Shown here piece by piece: positions 1-7,976 of a stretch of 64,000 nucleotides of DNA. Location: contig DATCBY010000019.1 of assembly GCA_036511595.1 (NCBI GenBank), positions 1 to 64,000 on the forward strand. The letters are read 5' to 3'. A program made the translations under genes and the position numbers. How positions within the stretch are numbered: position 1 is the first letter of the stretch; every line of letters starts with the position of its first letter. This DNA comes from DASZQY01 sp036511595 (GTDB taxonomy: Bacteria; Pseudomonadota; Alphaproteobacteria; Rhizobiales; Kaistiaceae). The notes below the pieces were generated by a model, which was not told the DNA's origin, did no database searches, and was given only the letters and a program-made list of their open reading frames with translations.

Positions 1-326
1 AGCGCTTCACCCGCGGGTCGGCGCGACTACGTCGGGCGCGGCGAAAACCGGAGCGTCCGGGAGGCATGCGCCGCACCGATGGAAGGCGACGCTTGTCAAT
101 TGAGCGGGCTCAAGTTTGATGATTAGTTCGTGATCGCGGCCGCCTGAAGCCGACGGCGGGCAAGGCGACAGCGGTGGCGTAGTTCGCCCGGGCGCCTTCG
201 GCTTCGCCGATGGTGAGCGAGATTTCGGGCAACCCTTCGATGCTACCGGCGATGCGCGAGCCCGCCGCGACCGCGCCGATTGTTTGCGCGCTCGATCAAC
301 GAATGCTCGTGCATGAAGAGACGAAC

Positions 327-355
327 AGGCCGCTCCGTCTGTGACGGAGCGGCCT
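327..355. terminator. Perfect 12-bp stem-loop, possible terminator
   Basis: AGGCCGCTCCGT (327-338) is exactly complementary to ACGGAGCGGCCT (344-355), with a 5-base loop. No clear T-run follows on the plus strand. On the minus strand the sequence after the stem is moderately T-rich. It may end a transcript entering from either side and would insulate the downstream kinase promoter. Confidence 0.5.
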
Positions 356-489
356 TAGACGTGGTACTCCGGACCGCTGAGGGGGGCGGGGAAGCGGTTC
401 CGAAGCCCGCACGAAAACGCCGGGTACTGGAGCCGGGTACTGGAAATGGTTCCGGCAAGGAGTGGCGGGTCGTCTGCATTTTTTTTACC

Positions 490-514
490 GGAACCGAACG
501 TCGGCCGCCGCGTT
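490..514 (+). promoter_or_regulatory. EcfG (general stress sigma factor) promoter
   Basis: The sequence reads GGAAC (490-494), a 16-base spacer, then CGTT (511-514). This matches the alphaproteobacterial EcfG consensus GGAAC-N16/17-CGTT exactly. Transcription would start near 521 and run into the leader frame at 544 and the HWE kinase at 649. Because EcfG itself is encoded about 3.5 kb away in the same locus, the site suggests that the stress sigma factor controls its own upstream kinase. The motif match is seen directly; the function is inferred. Confidence 0.72.
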
Positions 515-543
515 TCATCACAAACCGACCGAGGAAAAAGACG

Positions 544-648
544 GTGAAAACAGCCGATCCCAAAGTTTCCGACGAGGTATACCGAGCATGCGGCGGGCTC
601 TCCCGCGCGAACTTGCCCTCTTGGAGTAACAATTCCGGGCTTGCCTGA
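544..648 (+). CDS. Short leader frame ending directly at the kinase start
   Basis: A 34-codon frame starts at GTG 544 with a good ribosome-binding site (GAGGA at 531-535) and ends at TGA 646-648. The kinase ATG is the very next codon, in the same frame. The kinase has no convincing Shine-Dalgarno sequence of its own. Three readings are possible: a leader peptide that couples translation to the kinase, a kinase that really starts at 544 and is split by a nonsense codon or sequencing error, or chance. The peptide resembles nothing I recognise. Confidence 0.4.
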   Translation: MKTADPKVSDEVYRACGGLSRANLPSWSNNSGLA

Positions 649-2790
649 ATGGTTGCGGTCTTTGTTGTTGAGGGTCAGACCTGCCGCTTTCTTAACGCCG
701 TCGCCGAGGTCCTGACGGGCTTTTCGCTGGCCCAAGGGCGCGGCAAGTCTCTTGGCGCGCTGCTCTCGCGGGAAAATTCGCGCCCTTTTGGCGACAGCTC
801 CATCGGCCGTACCCTCAGTTCCGCCGGCGGCGGCGAGGGTGAGGAAGCAATCCGGATCGCCGATGGCACGGAGCGCCGATACGGCTTCCGGGTTGTCCCG
901 CTTGATGCTGCGAGCGGCGAGGCAGTCGCGGTGGTCGAGCTGTTCGATCTCAGTGGCGAGACGGGAACCGCGCGCGCCTTCCGCGAAAGCGAGCAGCGAT
1001 TCCGCCTGGCCGTCGAAGCCACCGGCATCGGCATATGGGATGTCAATGCCACCACCGGCGAGCGGCGATGGTCGCCCGAATTCTTCAAGATCCTCGGCCT
1101 GTCCGCCGACAGCAAGGCGGACGCCGCGCTATTTTCTGCGCTGATCCACCCGGACGATCACGATTGGGTCATGGAGGCCTACGACCGCGCCTATACCGCC
1201 CCGTCCATGGCAAACATCAACGCCGAGTTTCGCATTCGGCGGGCTGACGATAGCGCCGAGCGCTGGGTGAGCACCCACGGTCGCGTGAGCTATGACGCCG
1301 CCGGCCGCGCTATCCGCGGCGTCGGCACCCTGCAGGACATCCACGCCCGCCGGCGCAGCGAGCAGGCGCTGCGCGAAAGCGAGGAGAGACTGCGCATTGC
1401 CCTCGTCGCCGGTCGCATGGGAACCTGGCGTTACGAACTCACCAGCGGCGAGCAGCAGTGGGATGAGATGCAATATCAGCTGCTCGGCGTCGAGCACTCG
1501 GCCAATCCGTTACGCGCCCTGTTTCTTTCTCTGGTCCATCCCGAAGATAGCGAGGCCGTGGGCTATGACGCGGCGAACCTTCCGCCGCCGGGCAGCTTCC
1601 TCGATTCCGAATTCCGCATCGTCCGACCGGATGGCGCCGTGCGCTGGATCAGCGCCAGCGCGCTCATCCGTTATGACGCATCGGGCAAGCCGTTCGAGAT
1701 GATTGGTGTTAACAGCGATATTACCGAGCGAAAGGAAGCAGCGGAAGCGCTGCGCCTGAGCGAGGAGCGCCACCGCCTCGCCGTCGAGGCGAATGCGGTC
1801 GGAACCTGGGATTACGATCTGGTTACCGGCGAGCAGCGTTGGTCCAGCCAGTTCAAGCGCCTTTGGGGATTGCCGGAAGACGCCGCTTCCGACGAGAATA
1901 TATTGCGGCCGCTGGTGTCTCCGGCGGACTGGGCCTCGTTCCAGCTTGTCTGGCACGAGGCCGTGGCGCCGGCGGGGCGCGGGCGCATCGCCCTCGATTT
2001 TCGTTGCCAGCGGGCTGACGACGGTCGCCAGCTCTGGTGCACCGTGGCCGGCCAGGTCTTCTTTGACGCCCAGCACAGGAAGCCGCTGCGCGCTCTTGGC
2101 ATCATGATCGACATAACCGCCGCCAAGGCGGCCGAGATGCGTCAGCGCCTGGTTCTTCGCGAAATGAACCATCGCGTCAAAAACAGCCTGGCAGTCGTGC
2201 AGGCGATCGTTTCGCAGACTCTGCATATGACGCCCGATCCCAAAGAGGCCTTCCAGCGCATCCAGTCGCGCTTGATGTCAGTCGCCCGCACGCATGACTT
2301 CCTCAACAAGGACGATTGGACGGGCGCTTCGCTGCGCAAGCTGATCGCCGGCGAGCTTGAGCCTTTTGCCGCTCCCGGCCGTGTCGAGATGGTCGGCGAA
2401 TCGGTGCTACTCGATTCCTCGTCCACGCTCGCCCTCGGTCTTGTCTTTCACGAACTGGCCGCCAACGCAGTCAGGCACGGCGCGCTCTCGGTTCCCTCCG
2501 GCATCGTCAAGGTCGAATGGACGGTGAAGGCGGAAGCGCCTCTTCCGGTCGTGCATCTGGTCTGGGAAGAGCGGGGGTCGCCGCCTGCGCGCCGACCGGC
2601 CACCGCCGGTTTCGGTTCACGCCTCATCGAGGCGAGCGTGAAGGGCACCCTGCAAGGCACGATTCAATTGGAGTATCCCGCCGGCGGCCTGCGCTGCCAC
2701 TTGACGTTTCCCCTGCGCTCGCCGTCGCGCGATGAGACCCTGCCCGAGGACACGGCAGCCGCTCAGATCGAAGCGGCTCCAGTGTCCTAG
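649..2790 (+). CDS. Multi-PAS HWE-family sensor histidine kinase
   Basis: This 713-residue cytoplasmic kinase has no membrane segments. Four PAS-like sensor modules occupy roughly residues 1-105, 112-235, 243-365 and 372-495, each later one preceded by a short SEERLR-type linker helix. The transmitter starts with the H-box REMNHRVKNSL (His508), followed by an N-box with FHELAANAVRHG. The WEE triplet near residue 639 is the WxE motif that defines HWE kinases. Such kinases phosphorylate PhyR in the general stress response, and phyR is the convergent neighbour, the two stop codons sharing the sequence CTAG. Expression is probably EcfG-dependent (site at 490-514). The start is uncertain because an in-frame leader abuts it. 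The input signal is unknown. Confidence 0.9.
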   Translation: MVAVFVVEGQTCRFLNAVAEVLTGFSLAQGRGKSLGALLSRENSRPFGDSSIGRTLSSAGGGEGEEAIRIADGTERRYGFRVVPLDAASGEAVAVVELFDLSGETGTARAFRESEQRFRLAVEATGIGIWDVNATTGERRWSPEFFKILGLSADSKADAALFSALIHPDDHDWVMEAYDRAYTAPSMANINAEFRIRRADDSAERWVSTHGRVSYDAAGRAIRGVGTLQDIHARRRSEQALRESEERLRIALVAGRMGTWRYELTSGEQQWDEMQYQLLGVEHSANPLRALFLSLVHPEDSEAVGYDAANLPPPGSFLDSEFRIVRPDGAVRWISASALIRYDASGKPFEMIGVNSDITERKEAAEALRLSEERHRLAVEANAVGTWDYDLVTGEQRWSSQFKRLWGLPEDAASDENILRPLVSPADWASFQLVWHEAVAPAGRGRIALDFRCQRADDGRQLWCTVAGQVFFDAQHRKPLRALGIMIDITAAKAAEMRQRLVLREMNHRVKNSLAVVQAIVSQTLHMTPDPKEAFQRIQSRLMSVARTHDFLNKDDWTGASLRKLIAGELEPFAAPGRVEMVGESVLLDSSSTLALGLVFHELAANAVRHGALSVPSGIVKVEWTVKAEAPLPVVHLVWEERGSPPARRPATAGFGSRLIEASVKGTLQGTIQLEYPAGGLRCHLTFPLRSPSRDETLPEDTAAAQIEAAPVS

Positions 2791-3587
2791 GCGTCGACGG
2801 TTGGCGGCTTGATGCGTGCGTTGCGTTGGAAGAACAGGGCCTGACTGATCACCGCCGATACCGTTGCCGGCCGGAACGGCTTGGTGATTAGAAACGCTGG
2901 CTCCGGCCGCTCCCCGGTCAGCAACTGCTCGGGATAAGCGGTGATGAAGATCACCGGAACCTCGAACTGCTGCAACAGGTCGTTGACCGCATCCAGACCC
3001 GAACTCATGTCCGCGAGGCGGATGTCGGCGAGGATTAGTCCCGGCCTTTGCGCCGTGGCGAGGTCCACGGCTTCCCGCCGCGTGCGCGCGATCCCGGTGA
3101 CCGCGTGGCCGAGATTGGTTACCAGCGCTTCCAGGTCCATCGCGATGAGCGGCTCGTCCTCGATGATCAGCACGTCTGCGGCGATCTCCTCGGCGAGCTC
3201 GCGCCCGGATTCGTCGATCAGGCGAGATATTTCGGCGCCGTCGATATCGAGAATCTTGGCGGCGTCGTCCTCGGAGAAATCTTCCAGCGCGATTAGCAGG
3301 AAGGCCTGCCGCGGCAATGGCGCGATCCGGATGATGTGCTCGTCCGAGACCGTGGCGACCTCGATCTTGCGGATCGTTTTGCCGTTCACCGAATTCCATA
3401 CCTTGGTGAACGCCCTATAAAGGGCAATGGTTGTGCCATCTTCACTGTCCAGCGCGCCGGGATCCTCGGCGAGCGCTTCCAGCGTGGCGATCACGTAAGC
3501 GTCGCCGGAGGCCTGGCTGCCGGACAGCGCGCGCGCATAGCGCCGCAGACGCGGCAGATCCTGCGTTACGGTTTGAGACGTCAGCAT
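2787..3587 (-). CDS. phyR: General stress response regulator PhyR
   Basis: PhyR is the anti-anti-sigma factor of the alphaproteobacterial general stress response. When phosphorylated it binds NepR and frees EcfG. The 266-residue protein has the two expected parts: an N-terminal sigma-like domain (about residues 8-130) and a C-terminal receiver domain (about 138-255). The receiver shows the acidic pocket at Glu143-Asp144, phosphoacceptor Asp188 in LADIRL, Thr216 in FITAYPE and Lys236 in TKPF. The FITAYPE stretch is typical of the FAT-GUY receiver subgroup. It is transcribed away from nepR-ecfG and converges on the HWE kinase. I found no EcfG-type motif in front of it. Confidence 0.96.
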   Translation of the reverse strand: MLTSQTVTQDLPRLRRYARALSGSQASGDAYVIATLEALAEDPGALDSEDGTTIALYRAFTKVWNSVNGKTIRKIEVATVSDEHIIRIAPLPRQAFLLIALEDFSEDDAAKILDIDGAEISRLIDESGRELAEEIAADVLIIEDEPLIAMDLEALVTNLGHAVTGIARTRREAVDLATAQRPGLILADIRLADMSSGLDAVNDLLQQFEVPVIFITAYPEQLLTGERPEPAFLITKPFRPATVSAVISQALFFQRNARIKPPTVDA

Positions 3588-3654
3588 GGGCGCGGCCCTC
3601 CAGATCGGGCGGATTGCGATCCCGGCGTGAGGATCGCTGCAGGTATCCGACCGT

Positions 3655-3679
3655 GAAACATTATTCGCTCCTCCGAGTT
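3655..3679 (+). promoter_or_regulatory. Candidate imperfect EcfG promoter for nepR-ecfG
   Basis: GAAAC (3655-3659), a 16-base spacer and AGTT (3676-3679) match the EcfG consensus with one mismatch in each box and the same spacing as the exact site at 490-514. It lies about 53 bases before the nepR ATG, where autoregulation of nepR-ecfG would be expected. The mismatches keep confidence low. Confidence 0.4.
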
Positions 3680-3731
3680 AGAATGATACCCTGAAGCGAC
3701 GGTGCGTTGACGCAGGCGGAAGATTACGTTG

Positions 3732-3935
3732 ATGAAGACACAGAAACTGCCCCCGAAACCCGCCAAAGTTGCGCAGGCTAGGCGGTCTAAGCCGTCCCCG
3801 GGTCTAGACCGGGATATACAGGCAGCGATCGGGGACCAGCTGCGCGCGATGCACGATAGTATTCTACGGGAAGGCGTTCCCGACCGCTTCGTCGATCTGC
3901 TTGCCCGCCTCGACAAGCCACAGGGCAATCGATAG
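3732..3935 (+). CDS. nepR: Anti-sigma factor NepR
   Basis: This small protein (67 residues from ATG 3732) matches NepR, which sequesters EcfG in unstressed cells and is itself titrated by phosphorylated PhyR. The diagnostic core is the stretch from about residue 27 to 62, containing IGDQLRAMHD and VPDRFVDLLARLD. The N-terminus is basic and Pro/Lys-rich, as is usual for the disordered arm of NepR. A TTG lies one codon upstream, but the ATG has better spacing to the GGCGGA element near 3716-3721. Only six bases separate its stop from ecfG, so the two are almost certainly co-transcribed. Confidence 0.95.
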   Translation: MKTQKLPPKPAKVAQARRSKPSPGLDRDIQAAIGDQLRAMHDSILREGVPDRFVDLLARLDKPQGNR

Positions 3936-3941
3936 CTGCGG

Positions 3942-4484
3942 ATGGCTCTCAATCCCGCGATCCGCGATGACATTATCGCCACGGTGCCGCGGCTCCGCGC
4001 CTTCGCGATGTCGTTGAGCGGCAACCTCGACCGGGCGGATGACCTTGTCCAGGAAACATTGTTACGCGCGCTGGCCAACATCGATAGTTTTCGCCCCGGG
4101 ACAAATTTGACAGCTTGGCTCTTTACAATTCTCCGGAACCATTTTCGTTCCGAGTATCGCAAGCGCCGCCGCGAGGTTGAAGACAGTGACGGCCACCATA
4201 CCGAGGGTCTGAAGTCGCAGCCCGCCCAGATGGGCGCCGTGGAGATGGCAGAATTCCGGACGGCTCTCGACAAACTGCCGCCGGACCAGCGCGAAGCCCT
4301 CGTTCTCGTAGGAGCGTCGGGATTTTCCTACGAGGAAGCCGCCGAAATCTGCGATTGCGCCGTCGGTACAATCAAGAGTCGCCTCAACCGGGCCCGCACC
4401 CGTTTGGGCGAATTGATGGACGTCCAGGACGCCACCGAATTCGGCCCGGACGCCTCCACCCGCGGTATCCTGAACGGACCCTAG
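3942..4484 (+). CDS. ecfG: ECF sigma factor EcfG, general stress response
   Basis: This 180-residue sigma factor belongs to the EcfG group and directs RNA polymerase to GGAAC/CGTT promoters under stress. Region 2 spans about residues 10-78 and contains DLVQETLLRAL and a core-binding/-10 recognition segment ending in RSEYRKRRRE. Region 4 spans about 108-160 with LPPDQREAL and the helix-turn-helix GFSYEEAAEICDCAVGTIKS. A short linker joins the two and no extra C-terminal domain is present. It follows nepR by six bases, the standard order. It ends four bases from the convergent MCE protein gene. Confidence 0.96.
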   Translation: MALNPAIRDDIIATVPRLRAFAMSLSGNLDRADDLVQETLLRALANIDSFRPGTNLTAWLFTILRNHFRSEYRKRRREVEDSDGHHTEGLKSQPAQMGAVEMAEFRTALDKLPPDQREALVLVGASGFSYEEAAEICDCAVGTIKSRLNRARTRLGELMDVQDATEFGPDASTRGILNGP

Positions 4485-4488
4485 CCCC

Positions 4489-5835
4489 CTACTTCGCCTG
4501 CGTAGCGGGTGCAGGCGCGGCAGGGCTGTCTGCAGGCTGCGATGGGTCGGCAGGGGCGGCATCGGCCGGCGCCGCGGCGTTGGCGTCGGGCTTGCCCGCG
4601 TCTGGCTTGCTGGCCTCTGGCTTGCCGGCGTTGGGCTTGTTCGCGTCCGGCGCGTTAAGATCGGGCGGCATGCCGGCATCGACCTTGGGGGGCGCTGCCG
4701 CAACGGCGGCGTTTATCGCTCCGAGCGCCCAGCCGATGAGATCGGTCGTCGCCCTGCCGAACGCGGCGTCGAGCGCTGAAACGGAATGCGCGGCCGTATC
4801 GACCGCAGGGGCGGGTGCGTTCGCCTCGAAGACCTTGGCGGCAACGATCTTACCGTCAGCGTCGAGAATCTTCGCCGCAAAGGCGACTTGGGCACTCGCC
4901 GGCGCCGGTGCGGTCGCGATACGGAACTGGCGAATGGCGATGGCCAGTTGATAGTCCGCATGAAGGCCGCCGGCGTCGGTGCCGACTTTCAGGTACCCGG
5001 CGTTTTCGAAGCTCTGGATGATGCGTGCCTGGAAGACCAGCGGCAGGTTGTCCACCCAGCGCGCGTCGGGAAAGGCCGGCGCTTCGCCGTCGGCGGTCTG
5101 CTCGATGATCCTCTGGTTGTCGAGCGCAATTACCGCAGTCGGATTGGGCACCGCCAGTTGCGCATCGGGCAGGGGACCAAGGCCGGGGAAATCTTTCGGC
5201 GCGGTCAGGTCGAAGCTTGTCGGCGCCGTCTCCGCCTTGCCGCCGGTCAGCCGCTCGAGCCCTTGAAGAATTCCATCGATCTTGGTGGAGTTGCGCGCCA
5301 GGGCTCCTGAGAATGTATCGATGTTGCTGATGGCGTCGTGCAGCGAATCGGCGTTGTCGGCAAGAATGGTATTGAGCCGGCCAAGGACGTCGCGCGCCGC
5401 CTGGGTCATGTCCTTTATCTCTCCCGGTTCGGCGACCAGGATGGAGGGCTGGTCGCCGCTGGCAGAGAGCGGGGCCGAATCGGGCGCGCCACCCACCAGC
5501 GCCACCTCGGCCGTCCCGGTGAGTCCGCTGAAAACGAGGCCGACGCGGGTATCGGTGCGCACCGGGGTCGCGCGCGCCACCGAGATCGTTGCCATGACCT
5601 CGCCGGGAGCGTCGGCGATCAGTCCGAGATCGGTGACCTCGCCCACCGGCACCCCGTTGAAGAGCACCGCCGATCCTCGCGACAGGCCGGAGATCGATCC
5701 CTCGAAACGCACCTGATAGGGGGTCCGCTCGGCGAGACCGCCGCTGTTGGAGAGCCAGAAGACGAAGCCGATGCCGGCGGCCGCGACCACCAGCACGAAC
5801 AGCCCGATCAAGAGGTACCGCGCCCGAATTTCCAT
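4489..5835 (-). CDS. MCE-domain lipid-transport protein fused to an ABC auxiliary domain
   Basis: This is the periplasmic lipid-binding subunit of an Mla/Mce-type ABC transporter. The 448-residue protein has one N-terminal membrane anchor (about residues 7-28) and an MCE domain (about 38-116, with GLSRGSAVLFNGVPVGEV). A helical segment follows to about residue 200, then an ABC-transport auxiliary domain (about 205-370) of the kind often encoded as a separate lipoprotein. The last 55 residues are a low-complexity tail of pentapeptides (Lys-Pro-[D/E/N]-Ala-x) and Ala/Pro. It is the last gene of the mlaE-mlaF-MCE operon, three bases after mlaF. Export of lipid versus import cannot be told from sequence. 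Confidence 0.92.
   Translation of the reverse strand: MEIRARYLLIGLFVLVVAAAGIGFVFWLSNSGGLAERTPYQVRFEGSISGLSRGSAVLFNGVPVGEVTDLGLIADAPGEVMATISVARATPVRTDTRVGLVFSGLTGTAEVALVGGAPDSAPLSASGDQPSILVAEPGEIKDMTQAARDVLGRLNTILADNADSLHDAISNIDTFSGALARNSTKIDGILQGLERLTGGKAETAPTSFDLTAPKDFPGLGPLPDAQLAVPNPTAVIALDNQRIIEQTADGEAPAFPDARWVDNLPLVFQARIIQSFENAGYLKVGTDAGGLHADYQLAIAIRQFRIATAPAPASAQVAFAAKILDADGKIVAAKVFEANAPAPAVDTAAHSVSALDAAFGRATTDLIGWALGAINAAVAAAPPKVDAGMPPDLNAPDANKPNAGKPEASKPDAGKPDANAAAPADAAPADPSQPADSPAAPAPATQAK
4582..4656 (-). repeat. Five pentapeptide repeats in the MCE protein tail
   Basis: Five consecutive 15-base units encode NAPDA, NKPNA, GKPEA, SKPDA and GKPDA (residues 394-418). They form a charged, Pro-rich and probably disordered tail that may span periplasm or peptidoglycan. 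Copy number may vary between strains. Confidence 0.7.
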
Positions 5836-5838
5836 GGC

Positions 5839-6630
5839 TCAAGCCTGTCTGAGGTTGTTGCCGTCCACCGGCTCAATAATGCGTCCACGCCCGCTGCTGA
5901 AATACGACTTAACCCAGGGATGCTGCGAGGCCAGCATCGTCGACATCGGTCCTTCGGCGACGATGTGCCCGTCGGCCAGCGCCGCAATCCGGTCGCAGGC
6001 GGTGCGCAGGCTGTCGAGGTCATGGGTCACCATGAACACCGTGATGCCGAGCGTTCGTTGCAGCGTGCGGATGAGGGTGTCGAACTCGCCGGCGGCGATC
6101 GGGTCGAGCCCCGATGTCGGCTCGTCGAGGAACACGATCTCCGGATCGAGCGCGAGCGCCCGCGCCAGTCCAACCCGCTTAGTCATGCCGCCGGAGAGTT
6201 CCGCCGGATATTTGTTGGCATCGTCGGGGCTGAGGCCCACCATCTCGAGCTTCACCGTCGCCAGTTCGTCCGTCAAAGACTCGGACAGCCGCAGGTACTG
6301 GCGCATGGGAAATTCTATGTTCTCCCGTGCCGTCAGCGACGAGAACAGCGCTCCCTGCTGGAATAGGACTCCCCAGCGCCGCTCGATCGCCCGCCAGGTT
6401 TGCTCTGGCGCGATGTCGCGCTCGACGTCGAAGACGCTGATCGTGCCCGATAGCTGGGGAATGAGTCCGATGATCGTACGCAGCAGCACCGACTTGCCGC
6501 GCCCGGATCCACCGACCACGCCGAGGATTTCGCCCGGCCGCACGTCGAGCGACAGGTGGTCGAGCACTATCCGGTCGTCGAATCCGACCACTAGGTCGCG
6601 CACCTCGATCACCGGTTTTTGCTCGGCCAT
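5839..6630 (-). CDS. mlaF: Mla-type ABC transporter ATP-binding protein
   Basis: This is the cytoplasmic ATPase of the MCE lipid transporter, 263 residues from the ATG at 6630. It shows a Walker A GGSGRGKS (residues 40-47), the ABC signature LSGGMTKRVGLARAL, a Walker B IVFLDEPTSGLD and a switch histidine in VTHDLDS. The Met after LSGG is characteristic of the Mla/Ttg2A branch. A longer frame reaching 6672 would overlap the permease gene and adds an atypical N-terminus, so 6630 is preferred. It starts four bases after the mlaE stop. Confidence 0.93.
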   Translation of the reverse strand: MAEQKPVIEVRDLVVGFDDRIVLDHLSLDVRPGEILGVVGGSGRGKSVLLRTIIGLIPQLSGTISVFDVERDIAPEQTWRAIERRWGVLFQQGALFSSLTARENIEFPMRQYLRLSESLTDELATVKLEMVGLSPDDANKYPAELSGGMTKRVGLARALALDPEIVFLDEPTSGLDPIAAGEFDTLIRTLQRTLGITVFMVTHDLDSLRTACDRIAALADGHIVAEGPMSTMLASQHPWVKSYFSSGRGRIIEPVDGNNLRQA

Positions 6631-6634
6631 GGCG

Positions 6635-7771
6635 TCACATTCCGATCGCGGCGAAGAAGATGGCGAACACACCGTCGAGCACGATCACCAGGAAGATCGA
6701 CTTGACCACCGAGGCGGTCGTTTGCAGGCCGAGCGATTCGGCGCTGCCCTTGACCCGCAAGCCTTCGGTGCAGGCGACCACGCCGATGATCAATGCCATC
6801 ACCGGCGCCTTGATCATGCCGACCTCGAAATCGCCCACGGTTATGACGTCCTTGAGACGGGAGAGATATATCGCCGGGCTCATGCCGCCGTAGAGCGCCG
6901 ACACGATCTCGCCGCCGAACAGCGCCGCGATCGAGCCGAGAAAGGTCAGCACCGGCAACGCGATGATCATGGCGATGATACGCGGCAACACCAGCACCTC
7001 GACGGGATCGACGCCCATCGTCCGCAGCGCGTCGATTTCCTCGCGCATTTTCATCGAGCCGAGCTCGGCGGTGTACGAGCTCCCTGACCGGCCGGCGACC
7101 ATGATCGCCACGATCAGGACGCCGATCTCGCGCACCACCAGGATGCCGACGAGATTGACGACGTAATCCTCGGCCCCGAACTTGCGGAAATTGAAGATGC
7201 CCTGCTGCGCGATGATGCAGCCGATCAGGAAGGTTATGAGCAGGATGATCCCGATCGCCTGCCAGCCGACGCGATCGAGGTGATGCACGATCGAGGTAAC
7301 GCGGAAATTCCGCGGCCGCCTAAGAGCGCGTGCCGAGGCGAGCACGATCGCCCCCAGCGTGTCGACGAGGCCGAGCAGGTCCCAGCCGACGCCGACGGCG
7401 CCCTCGCCGATCTGCTCGATGCGGGCGACGACCCCCCGTTCCTTTTGAGCCTCCGGCAGAGGCTGCCGGTTGGCCGCATGCACCTTGTCGAACATGCCGC
7501 GATAGCGGTCGGGAATTTCGGTAAGTCGCGCCGTCGTCCCGGCCGCCTCTAGCCGGCGGACGGTACGTTCCAGCAGCCAGGTGCCGAAAGTATCGATCTT
7601 CTCGATGCCGGCGATGTCGACCTCGGCGCTTTGCGTGCCGCTACCGCCGATGGCCCTGGCGTCAACAAGCTGTTCGAGCCGGTCGGCGTGATCGGTCGTC
7701 CACGCGCCGCTGGCCACCAGCCGGAGGCGGTCGCCCTCGCTTGCGATCTCGAATAGTGGCTCGGCGCTCAA
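6635..7771 (-). CDS. mlaE: STAS-domain MlaE family permease
   Basis: This is the inner-membrane permease of the lipid transporter. From TTG 7771 it is 378 residues: an N-terminal STAS domain (about 5-95), a linker, and an MlaE domain with about five membrane segments from residue 150 onward, including the conserved GRSGSSYTAELGSMKMREEIDAL. STAS-MlaE fusions are common in alphaproteobacteria, where the STAS part replaces a separate MlaB. The frame remains open to a TTG at 7939, but that extension precedes the STAS fold and looks non-conserved. The start is therefore uncertain. It is the first gene of the operon and is divergent from ppk2. Confidence 0.9.
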   Translation of the reverse strand: MSAEPLFEIASEGDRLRLVASGAWTTDHADRLEQLVDARAIGGSGTQSAEVDIAGIEKIDTFGTWLLERTVRRLEAAGTTARLTEIPDRYRGMFDKVHAANRQPLPEAQKERGVVARIEQIGEGAVGVGWDLLGLVDTLGAIVLASARALRRPRNFRVTSIVHHLDRVGWQAIGIILLITFLIGCIIAQQGIFNFRKFGAEDYVVNLVGILVVREIGVLIVAIMVAGRSGSSYTAELGSMKMREEIDALRTMGVDPVEVLVLPRIIAMIIALPVLTFLGSIAALFGGEIVSALYGGMSPAIYLSRLKDVITVGDFEVGMIKAPVMALIIGVVACTEGLRVKGSAESLGLQTTASVVKSIFLVIVLDGVFAIFFAAIGM

Positions 7772-7976
7772 ACTTCGCTTACCCGTCCTGGTGTCTCGAA
7801 TCGATCTTTTCGCGTTTCCCCACAGGAGGATAAACCCGGCCGCGACGGGGATCGCAAGATACCCGGGTCGCTTTATACCCTGCCGGCGGGCATTTTCGTG
7901 GCGCTGACGGTACCTGGCCGGCTCCCCCAAGGTCTTCAATCGCTGGTACCATTGTCGGCAAGCGCAAGGAGCGGCG

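Larger units (their letters stand above)
1..543. other. Region without a clear gene at the left edge
   Basis: No convincing gene is visible here. On the minus strand a reading frame is open from 295 down to a TGA at 110 (about 61 codons). It has no good start codon, but its composition looks coding, so it could be the decayed end of a gene. Plus-strand frames that enter from the window edge close by about 126. A strong hairpin lies at 327-355 and an EcfG-type promoter at 490-514. Longer overlapping frames between 243 and 735 run through these signals and are probably chance openings. Confidence 0.4.

Noticed and set aside
280..648. A 122-codon plus-strand frame before the kinase
   Set aside because: It runs through the hairpin and the EcfG promoter. 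Only the part from GTG 544 has a ribosome-binding site, so only that part was kept.
2787..2790. Overlapping convergent stop codons of kinase and phyR in CTAG
   Set aside because: A neat arrangement, but such 4-base convergent overlaps are common in compact genomes.
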